Shown: positions 1-4,592 of the stretch, piece after piece
How positions within the stretch are numbered: position 1 is the first letter of the stretch
Layout of the letters: the number at the start of each line of letters is the position of its first letter
Assembly: GCA_903924005.1 (NCBI GenBank)
Contig: CAIXZV010000148.1
Coordinates: 1-10,358, forward strand
Length of the DNA: 10,358 bases
From: an uncultured Chloroflexota bacterium
GTDB lineage: Bacteria > Chloroflexota > Limnocylindria > Limnocylindrales > CSP1-4
Direction of reading: 5' to 3'
Notes under the pieces: generated by a model
The model's input: only the letters and a program-made list of their open reading frames with translations
Told to the model about the DNA's origin: nothing
Databases searched by the model: none
Program-made: the position numbers and the translations under genes

Positions 1-36
1 GCGGACGGCGGTCCAGAGGCGGCGGAAGCGGAACAT
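1..36 (-). CDS. possible start of a downstream gene, cut by window edge
   Basis: An ATG at 36-34 opens 12 codons (M-F-R-F-R-R-L-W-T-A-V-R) that run off the left edge. It begins 5 bases after the stop of the regulator gene on the same strand, a spacing typical of an operon. The basic, Arg-rich start could precede a membrane segment, but too little is visible to name a family. There is no clear Shine-Dalgarno sequence. A partner sensor kinase would be a natural neighbour for a response regulator, but that is only a guess from position. Confidence 0.3.
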   Translation of the reverse strand, partial: MFRFRRLWTAVR

Positions 37-41
37 GGCGC

Positions 42-758
42 TCACAGCGATGAGGGGTTGAGGATGCCGCGGCGGACCGTGAACCGGAGCAGCTCAACCC
101 GATCGTGCAGGCCCAGCTTCTCCATCACGTTGGCGCGGTTGTAGTGGACGGTCTGCTCGGAGAGCCGCAGCGACCGGGCAATGTCGCGGTTGGTGTGACC
201 CATCGCGGCAAGGAGCAGGATTTGGCGCTCGCGGTCGTTGAGTTGCTCGTACGGATCGTCGAGCGAGGCCTCGGGCGTCTTGCGCACGTATGTGTCCACC
301 ATCCGGGTGACGATGGCCGGGCTCACATACGTGTGGCCAGCGGCGACGCTGCGGACGGCGGCGACGAGGTCCGAGTCCAGCGCTTCGCGGGTGAGGAACC
401 CGTGAGCACCGGCCTTGAGCACCACCGAGAACGGCTCTGTGGCGCAGCGGCAATCCAGGGCGATGACCTTGGCGTGGGGGCAGGCCTCCCGGACCGTTTC
501 GATCGCGTCGTAGGTGGAGCATCCAGCCGCGCCAAAGCCCTCGCACTCAAGCACAACGACGTCGGGGTTCGTCGCTTTGGCCTGCTCGGTGATGGTGTCG
601 CGGCTTGTTGCCTCGGCGATGACGCACATATCGCGCTCGTGGTCGATGACGTCTCGGAGCGCGGCGCTCAACATCGGAAAGTCAACGATCGCGAGCATGA
701 CGCCCAAGCGAGCCGCTTCGTGCGGGCTGTCGGGCTTCGAGTCGCGGGTGGTGGTCAT
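42..758 (-). CDS. NarL/LuxR-type DNA-binding regulator with degenerate receiver domain
   Basis: A 238-residue protein with the two-domain layout of NarL/FixJ response regulators: a receiver at about 20-150 and a LuxR-type helix-turn-helix at about 172-236 (L-N-D-R-E-R-Q-I-L start, then S-E-Q-T-V-H-Y-N recognition helix and E-K-L-G-L). By hand alignment to NarL the receiver pocket is altered: the first acidic pair is V25-D26 instead of D-D, the phospho-acceptor Asp is E71 (P-D-V-V-V-L-E), the switch Thr/Ser is D102, and the conserved Lys is R124. Ordinary Asp phosphorylation is therefore unlikely; the domain may be constitutively active, or may sense a ligand or a protein partner. The gene starts 15 bases after the stop of the small membrane protein, so the two are probably co-transcribed. 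There is only a weak GGCGGA-like ribosome site before the ATG. The family is certain; the signal and target genes are not visible. Confidence 0.93.
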   Translation of the reverse strand: MTTTRDSKPDSPHEAARLGVMLAIVDFPMLSAALRDVIDHERDMCVIAEATSRDTITEQAKATNPDVVVLECEGFGAAGCSTYDAIETVREACPHAKVIALDCRCATEPFSVVLKAGAHGFLTREALDSDLVAAVRSVAAGHTYVSPAIVTRMVDTYVRKTPEASLDDPYEQLNDRERQILLLAAMGHTNRDIARSLRLSEQTVHYNRANVMEKLGLHDRVELLRFTVRRGILNPSSL

Positions 759-773
759 GGTGGGGTCCGCCGC

Positions 774-1118
774 TTAGCGGGGCTGCATCACTGCGTCAGC
801 GCGGCCCTGGGCGGCGTGGTGGCGCACCGCCAGCGCCCAGCCGAAGGGCATTGCGAGCATCGCGATGGTCACAATCGCTGCCGCGGTGATGGTTGCGCCT
901 GCGCCAAACGCGAAGTAGACGATGTTGAGGAGGACGAAGGCTGCTGCCGAGCCGCACCAGAGCGTCAGGGTGACAAGGCCAAGCCACGCGGCGAAGCGCG
1001 CCGCCCGCCCGCCCCGGGACCCCAGGGCGAACCATGCGATCAGCCCGATGACGCCCTCAACGAGGATGAGCGCGGGCAGGATCAGCGCGATGTCCTTGCT
1101 CAGATCAGTGATCAACAT
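774..1118 (-). CDS. small membrane protein of unknown function, three predicted helices
   Basis: A 114-residue hydrophobic protein that I do not recognise. Three membrane segments can be read at about 10-32, 45-70 and 73-97, joined by short loops. The first loop is basic (G-S-R-G-G-R-A-A-R) and the C-terminal tail is basic and soluble. Glu21 sits inside the first helix, unusual enough to suggest a structural or proton/ligand role. The ATG is supported by GGGAG at 1131-1127, 8 bases upstream. It is the first gene of a pair with the NarL-type regulator, 15 bases apart, and lies 221 bases after the multihaem cytochrome on the same strand. A sensory or accessory role for either neighbour is possible, but nothing in the sequence proves it. 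Confidence 0.75.
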   Translation of the reverse strand: MLITDLSKDIALILPALILVEGVIGLIAWFALGSRGGRAARFAAWLGLVTLTLWCGSAAAFVLLNIVYFAFGAGATITAAAIVTIAMLAMPFGWALAVRHHAAQGRADAVMQPR

Positions 1119-1126
1119 TGCTGTGG

Positions 1127-1157
1127 CTCCCGACGTCGGCTCACAATCGGCCGACGT
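1127..1157 (-). promoter_or_regulatory. inverted repeat abutting the ribosome site of the membrane-protein gene
   Basis: A perfect 8-base inverted repeat, ACGTCGGC at 1133-1140 and GCCGACGT at 1150-1157, is separated by 9 bases. The left arm is part of a 10-base palindrome CCGACGTCGG (1130-1139). The heptamer CCGACGT also recurs directly at 1130 and 1151, 21 bases apart, which is two helical turns. It touches the Shine-Dalgarno GGGAG (1127-1131). It could be a protein operator, perhaps for the encoded LuxR-type regulator, or an mRNA hairpin that limits ribosome entry. A further stem, CGACCG/CGGTCG, lies at 1168-1185. Confidence 0.4.
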
Positions 1158-1297
1158 AGGTCATGGTCGACCGGATGGGCGGTCGCTCGTTAGACCCCAC
1201 CGGCCCCAACTCGCCATGGCGTGCGTGCCCAAGTTGCGCAACCGTCGTGGTTCCGGCGGCAACGCGCGTCGGAATCGGGCAACGCCCGTCGCCGAGA

Positions 1298-1315
1298 CCC
1301 CCACGCCGGTGGGGG
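1298..1315 (-). terminator. GC-rich hairpin after the multihaem cytochrome gene
   Basis: A 7-base-pair stem (CCCCCAC at 1298-1304 with GTGGGGG at 1309-1315) with a 4-base loop starts 24 bases after the cytochrome stop codon. A second small stem, CGGGC/GCCCG, lies at 1276-1288. There is no T-run, as is common in high-GC genomes, so termination is plausible but not assured. The hairpin could instead only stabilise the mRNA end. Confidence 0.4.
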
Positions 1316-1339
1316 GTGCCGCTGCGCAACGGCGGCCGA

Positions 1340-3277
1340 TCACCCGCCATTGCCGGTGGGATGGCACTTAGCGCAGGTTGTGACCGAGAAGCCGGGGATC
1401 CCTGCGTGCTTGCTCTTGGCCCACGTGTCGGAGTGGCACTTCGCGCACGAATAGGGGACAGTGTTTGAGGTGTGGCACGTGGTGCATCTGCCCGCGGCGC
1501 CGTTGTGCGTCTTGGGGAAAGTGTGTGGTCCCTTGTACGAGATCGCCAGCCACCTGGTTGGCGAGTGGCACGTTGCGCATGTTGCGGGGTAGAGCGGGGA
1601 GTGGATGCCGGCCTTGGTGTGGCATCCATTGCAGGTTGTGGGCAGACCGCTGTAGACCCCGCCCGTGTGGCACGAGGCGCACGCGAGCTGCAGGTGCGCA
1701 CCGGCCAACTTGAACGCGGCGCTGCTGTGGTTGAACGTGGCAGGCTTCCAGGCCGTGGTGGCATGGCAGATCTGGCAGGCGCTATTTGACACCGGGATAT
1801 GCGCGGCGGGCTTTGTGTGGCAGCCCGCGCACGCCGTGGGGGCACCGAGATGGGTGGTCGGGTTGGCATGGCACTGCACGCACGCAGCGCCGACGTGCAC
1901 ACCCGTGAGCTTGTAGGGTGTCCGGGCGTTGTGGTCGAAGATGGCGGGCTGCCAGCCGTTTGGCGTGTGGCAGCTGGCGCAGCTACTGCCGAAGCTGCTC
2001 TCGTGATTGGCGGGCCGCTCGTGGCAGGATGCGCAGGCGGGGGAAGTCCCGGCAAAGACACCACCCTTGTGGCACGACATGCATGCCACATCCGCATGAT
2101 GGCCAACGAGGGCAAACCCGGTCTTGGCATGGTCGATCTTGACGTCCGACCACCCAGCGGGGTTGTGGCAGTCGCCGCACGACGTCCCAAAGGCGCCCTT
2201 GTGGGGCTCCACCTGCTTGTGGCACGCGACGCATTGGGTGGGCGTCGCCTGCATGGCGGCCATCGATGTGGTGGTTGTGTGGCAGGACGAGCAGGCAGCG
2301 CTTGTGTGGAGGCCGACGAGCGGGAACGCCGTGCGGGTGTGGTCAAACGTGACGTTGGTCCAGCCACCTGGGTTGTGGCAGTCGCCGCACGACGTGCCGA
2401 ATGTGCCGTTGTGGGGCTCCGCCTGCTTATGGCACGCGACGCAGTCGGTTGGCGTGGATTTGAAGGCGGCAAGCGAGCTCATGTCGGTGTGGCAGGCGTT
2501 GCAGGTTGTGCCTTCATGCTTGCCGGTCAGCGGGAAGCCGGCGTGCTTGAACGAGCCCGTGTCCGGACCCCGCCCGGCCGCGTGACACGCAAGGCATTCC
2601 TGATCGGTGAGGGTGCCCGACGGGTGGCGCACGTTGCGCGACTTGAAACCGTCCGGCCCATGGCAAGTCAGGCATGTCGGCAGGTTGTCAAGCGGGTGTT
2701 GGACTACCGGAGGCCGGTTGGCAATGCTGTTGTGCGGGTCATGGCACTCGAGGCATTGCGTCACGTAGTGCTGCGTCGTGACGATCTGCTTGAGGGTCCC
2801 TGGGCGCCCCAGCACAACCTGGTGGCAGCGCAGACACGCCTCTTCAGTGGGCGTGGTGATTGCGGCGGCTGCGAGAACGACACCGGAACCGCTGGCGGCG
2901 GCGGCAGTCGCCGCGGTGGTGTGGTCCAGGAGCGCGCCGTGACAGCTCTGGCAGCCGATGGCCTGATGAGGCGCGGTCAGGAGCTTCGAGGACTCAGGCG
3001 CATGGCAGCCCGCACACGACCCTGACCCGTCGAAGCGCATGTCCTGCGCCGCCCACTGCTTGGCGTTTGCCTCGCGGTTGACGCTGAAGTCCAAGTAGGG
3101 GGACCAGGCGACGGCCGCGGCGCCGAAGAGCGCCAAGGAGATGGCCGCCGACCCGGCCAGAACCCCGATGACGCCCAGCACGGCACCCCGGCGCGTGCGG
3201 GGTCGAACGGAGGCCCAAAGCGTACGGATTTGGGGCATGTGGCTCACATGTGGGTCGGACGGACTGCCGACAGCCAC
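1340..3277 (-). CDS. membrane-anchored multihaem c-type cytochrome, 24 CXXCH motifs
   Basis: A 645-residue protein with 24 CXXCH haem-attachment motifs between residues 88 and 639, about one haem per 23 residues. An Arg-rich N-terminus (25-30) precedes a hydrophobic segment at about 32-57 that exports the protein. The run ends A-V-A, so it may be a cleavable signal or an uncleaved anchor. The haems fall in repeats of three: motifs 8-10, 11-13, 14-16, 17-19 and 20-22 share the pattern C-x-x-C-H, a nearby H, C-x-x-C-H followed by G/A-W, then D/N-H, L-x-G-x-H and a third C-x-x-C-H. Motifs 5-7 are a weaker copy. Many extra His residues could serve as second ligands. Such proteins carry electrons outside the cytoplasm, for example to or from extracellular acceptors or nitrogen/sulfur oxidoreductases; the partner is not in view. 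The GTG at 3277 gives the longest frame; ATG at 3238 (residue 14) is an equal alternative, and neither has a good ribosome site. Confidence 0.95.
   Translation of the reverse strand: MAVGSPSDPHVSHMPQIRTLWASVRPRTRRGAVLGVIGVLAGSAAISLALFGAAAVAWSPYLDFSVNREANAKQWAAQDMRFDGSGSCAGCHAPESSKLLTAPHQAIGCQSCHGALLDHTTAATAAAASGSGVVLAAAAITTPTEEACLRCHQVVLGRPGTLKQIVTTQHYVTQCLECHDPHNSIANRPPVVQHPLDNLPTCLTCHGPDGFKSRNVRHPSGTLTDQECLACHAAGRGPDTGSFKHAGFPLTGKHEGTTCNACHTDMSSLAAFKSTPTDCVACHKQAEPHNGTFGTSCGDCHNPGGWTNVTFDHTRTAFPLVGLHTSAACSSCHTTTTSMAAMQATPTQCVACHKQVEPHKGAFGTSCGDCHNPAGWSDVKIDHAKTGFALVGHHADVACMSCHKGGVFAGTSPACASCHERPANHESSFGSSCASCHTPNGWQPAIFDHNARTPYKLTGVHVGAACVQCHANPTTHLGAPTACAGCHTKPAAHIPVSNSACQICHATTAWKPATFNHSSAAFKLAGAHLQLACASCHTGGVYSGLPTTCNGCHTKAGIHSPLYPATCATCHSPTRWLAISYKGPHTFPKTHNGAAGRCTTCHTSNTVPYSCAKCHSDTWAKSKHAGIPGFSVTTCAKCHPTGNGG
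2066..2485 (-). repeat. two tandem 210-bp copies encoding a 70-residue trihaem module
   Basis: Residues 265-334 and 335-404 of the cytochrome are consecutive copies with an exact period of 70 codons (210 bp); the break is at 2275/2276. Motifs CVACH, CGDCH and CSSCH/CMSCH recur at 279/349, 297/367 and 329/399. The similarity also holds at DNA level: a 26-base identical run ends at the same phase in both copies (starting at 2160 and 2370), with further identical runs nearby. The other trihaem units are related only at protein level, so this pair looks like the most recent duplication or a gene-conversion tract. Confidence 0.85.
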
Positions 3278-3284
3278 ATCGTCC

Positions 3285-3307
3285 GGGGTGAGCCCACCCC
3301 AATACTA
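3285..3307 (-). promoter_or_regulatory. hairpin and possible -10 box ahead of the cytochrome gene
   Basis: A perfect inverted repeat GGGGTG-AGCC-CACCCC (3285-3300) lies 7 bases before the GTG start of the cytochrome. On the minus strand a TAGTAT sequence at 3307-3302 sits directly upstream and would fit a -10 box with a start near 3295. No matching -35 box is seen. If transcription starts there, the mRNA begins in the hairpin and has no clear Shine-Dalgarno sequence. The repeat could equally be an operator. Confidence 0.3.
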
Positions 3308-3396
3308 GGCAGGGTGGCCCCTCAAGGACGGGCGGACCGAGTGAAACCTTTGTGCGGCGCCGAGTCTCACACAACTGCGTCGACCGCATGGACACG

Positions 3397-3434
3397 GCCA
3401 ACCGTGGGCGCACTTTGGAGTTGGCGGTTATGAT
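3397..3434 (+). promoter_or_regulatory. candidate promoter of the cys leader-cysE-cysK operon
   Basis: TATGAT at 3429-3434 matches the -10 consensus at five of six positions and would place the transcript start at about 3441-3443, at or next to the ATG of the Cys-rich leader frame. No -35 match lies at the right distance. Instead an inverted repeat GCCAAC (3397-3402) / GTTGGC (3420-3425) covers the -35 region, where an activator or repressor such as a LysR-type cysteine regulator could bind. The same bases also offer another reading: GGAG at 3417-3420 followed by ATG at 3430. Confidence 0.45.
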
Positions 3435-3447
3435 CCGCGCGCAATGA
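3430..3447 (+). other. five-codon mini-ORF overlapping the Cys leader start (ATGA)
   Basis: ATG at 3430 reads M-I-R-A-Q and stops at TGA 3445-3447, sharing ATGA with the start of the leader peptide frame (ATG 3444). It has GGAG at 3417-3420 with 9-base spacing, a good ribosome site. If the promoter lies further upstream, this mini-ORF could deliver ribosomes to the leader frame by coupling. If TATGAT at 3429 is the -10 box, it is not transcribed at all. The two readings exclude each other. Confidence 0.2.
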
Positions 3448-3533
3448 ACACCCGCGATCGCCGCCTCTGCGGCGCCTGTTGCTCCTGTAGCCGGCGAGTG
3501 CTGGCTTGGAGCCCGGTCGCGCCCGTTCGCTGA
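3444..3533 (+). CDS. cysteine-rich leader peptide of a cys operon attenuator
   Basis: A 29-codon frame starts at ATG 3444 and stops at TGA 3531-3533. Residues 9-15 read C-G-A-C-C-S-C: four cysteines within seven codons (TGC 3468, TGT 3477, TGC 3480, TGT 3486), placed just before a run of hairpins and 147 bases before cysE. Cysteine is normally rare, so such a cluster ahead of cysteine biosynthesis genes is the hallmark of a leader peptide on which ribosomes stall when Cys-tRNA is scarce. Poly-cysteine leaderless short ORFs that act as cysteine-responsive attenuators are known in mycobacteria. Here too there is no ribosome site directly upstream of ATG 3444, and a -10 box ends 9 bases before it, so a leaderless mRNA is plausible. 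The peptide itself is probably only a sensor. It was found by reading the frame; no homology was tested. Confidence 0.7.
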   Translation: MNTRDRRLCGACCSCSRRVLAWSPVAPVR

Positions 3534-3674
3534 CCGGAGCCCCTCGCGGGCTCTCGCGTTTCCCCCATCGCGCTCCGGCATCGCCCCATGCCCGCCGCGA
3601 TGTGCCCCGCATCCCCGCAACCCGGTTTCGTCCGTGCCCGGAGGGCTCCCTTGCATCCCCTGACCAGGTTGGTC
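3459..3674 (+). promoter_or_regulatory. structured leader of cysE: hairpins, alternative pairings, C-rich tract
   Basis: Perfect or near-perfect stems fill the leader. H0 is CGCCGC/GCGGCG at 3459-3474, holding the first Cys codon. H1 at 3489-3506 has seven pairs (one G-U) and begins right after the last Cys codon. H2 is CCGGTCGCG with CGC-T-GACCGG at 3513-3537, spanning the leader stop. H3 is GAGCCC/GGGCTC at 3537-3553. H4 is a compound stem CATCGCG/CGCGATG with inner GGCAT/ATGCC at 3566-3602. H5 is GACCA/TGGTC at 3662-3674, just before the cysE start. GGAGCCC occurs twice (3508, 3536) and its complement twice (GGGCTC 3548, GGGCTCC 3643), so alternative folds are possible. Bases 3561-3620 hold 32 C and 13 G, resembling a Rho entry site. 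No T-run terminator is visible, so Rho-dependent or translational control fits better than a classical terminator. Confidence 0.55.
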
Positions 3675-3683
3675 CACCAGTGA
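3651..3683 (+). other. possible coupling mini-ORF into cysE (GTGA overlap)
   Basis: The strongest ribosome site near cysE is GGAGGG at 3640-3645, but no start in the cysE frame lies at the right distance. A TTG at 3651, five bases downstream, opens ten codons (L-H-P-L-T-R-L-V-H-Q, with the TTG read as Met at a start) that stop at TGA 3681-3683, sharing GTGA with the GTG start of cysE. Upstream in-frame ATGs at 3588 and 3600 lie in hairpin H4. A ribosome finishing this frame would open the hairpin at 3662-3674 and could restart on cysE. This is a hypothesis from layout only; in high-GC DNA such short frames also arise by chance. Confidence 0.3.
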
Positions 3684-4549
3684 CCCACCGCCAAGCACCC
3701 GACGCGATTGACCACGACGGCGACCATGTGTTTGCGCGCACGCTGGCACGGGACCGCATCGCCCACGGCCGCATCTACCCACTGAAGCGTGACGTTGCAG
3801 CATTTGCGGACGCGCTGTTGGGGATCCTGTTCCCCCAGCTGTCCGACGACGCCCTCGCCGCGCCCGACGATCTGGCCGCGCGCCTTGTGCTGGCCCGCCG
3901 GGACCTCCACCGGCTTGTCGAGCCGCTGACTGACCACGACACCGCGGACCGCGTCATCGCCGCCTTTGCCGAGGCGCTGCCCGCCGCGCACGCCGCGCTG
4001 CTGGTGGACGGCGAGGCGATCCTTGCCGGCGACCCGGCTGCCGAGTCGCTTGACGAGGTGGTTGCGGCGTACCCGGGCTTCTTGGCCATCGCCATTCACC
4101 GCGTCGCCCACATCCTCTACGAGCTCTCCGTCCCAATCCTGCCCAGGCTTCTGGCCGAGGTTGCCCACACCCGGACCGGCATCGACATCCACCCTGGCGC
4201 AACCATCGGTCGCGGCTTCTGCATCGACCACGGCACCGGCATCGTCGTGGGCGAGACGGCGGTCATCGGCGACGGCGCAAAGCTCTATCAGGGCGTCACC
4301 CTTGGCGCGCTATCGGTAGTGAAGTCGCTCGCCGGCACCAAGCGCCACCCAACCATCGGCGACCGCGTCGTCATCTATGCAAACGCCACGGTTCTCGGCG
4401 GGGACACCGTCGTTGGCGCCGATTCGATCATCGGCGGCAACGTGTTTGTCACAAGCTCCGTGCCCGCCGGCTCCGTCCTCTATCAGACCAGCCGCGCCAA
4501 GGTTCGCCAGGCGGACGACTGGTTCGCCGACATCGACTTCGTCATCTAG
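3680..4549 (+). CDS. cysE: serine O-acetyltransferase, EpsC/CysE type
   Basis: Acetylates L-serine with acetyl-CoA to O-acetylserine, the first dedicated step of cysteine synthesis in the cytoplasm. From GTG 3680 it is 289 residues. An N-terminal helical domain (about 15-160) is followed by a left-handed beta-helix of hexapeptide repeats (about 165-265). Signature stretches are T-G-I-D-I-H-P-G-A with catalytic His171, I-D-H-G-T-G-I-V-V-G-E-T (183-193), Y-Q-G-V-T-L-G and K-R-H-P (221-224). The helical domain is longer than in short bacterial CysE and matches the EpsC-like class. The C-terminus is acidic and ends D-F-V-I; a terminal Ile is what CysE inserts in the CysK active site to form the cysteine synthase complex. 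The frame is open back to 3506, but that part is the leader and lacks family character, so GTG 3680 is preferred; GTG 3602 is an alternative. cysK follows after 43 bases. Confidence 0.93.
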   Translation: MTHRQAPDAIDHDGDHVFARTLARDRIAHGRIYPLKRDVAAFADALLGILFPQLSDDALAAPDDLAARLVLARRDLHRLVEPLTDHDTADRVIAAFAEALPAAHAALLVDGEAILAGDPAAESLDEVVAAYPGFLAIAIHRVAHILYELSVPILPRLLAEVAHTRTGIDIHPGATIGRGFCIDHGTGIVVGETAVIGDGAKLYQGVTLGALSVVKSLAGTKRHPTIGDRVVIYANATVLGGDTVVGADSIIGGNVFVTSSVPAGSVLYQTSRAKVRQADDWFADIDFVI

Positions 4550-4592
4550 GCCGCAAGGCTCAGCGTCCCACCCCGCACCAGAGGAGCAACAG

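Noticed and set aside
105..1193. 362-codon plus-strand ORF opposite the regulator and membrane-protein genes
   Set aside because: Antisense shadow: the minus-strand frames show a clear NarL-type protein and a clean hydrophobic protein with a ribosome site.
1141..2472. 443-codon minus-strand ORF in another frame of the cytochrome
   Set aside because: Low-complexity Arg/Pro/Ala/Thr translation, a typical GC-rich frame shadow; it would overlap the real gene throughout.
2066..2485. CRISPR-like repeats
   Set aside because: The period is 210 bp inside a coding frame and reflects haem modules, not short repeats with unique spacers.
1799..3025. 408-codon plus-strand ORF opposite the cytochrome gene
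   Set aside because: It is antisense to an unmistakable 24-haem protein; repeated Cys/His codons create a stop-poor opposite strand. It has no recognisable domain.
3506..3679. N-terminal extension of cysE from TTG 3506
   Set aside because: The added 58 residues are Arg/Pro-rich, have no family similarity, and overlap the leader peptide and hairpins.
3435..3679. T-box or SAM riboswitch in the cys leader
   Set aside because: I found no match to the T-box AGGGTGG-N-ACCGCG element or to the SAM-I core; the Cys-codon cluster explains cysteine sensing better.
3531..3683. Read-through or selenocysteine at the leader UGA, extending the peptide to the cysE start
   Set aside because: The frame stays open for 49 codons, but this is common by chance in GC-rich DNA, and no conserved SECIS-like element can be shown.
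4377..4592. Upstream part of the cysK frame
   Set aside because: Overlaps cysE in a different frame and reads as low-complexity sequence; GTG 4593 has a good ribosome site at normal CysK length.
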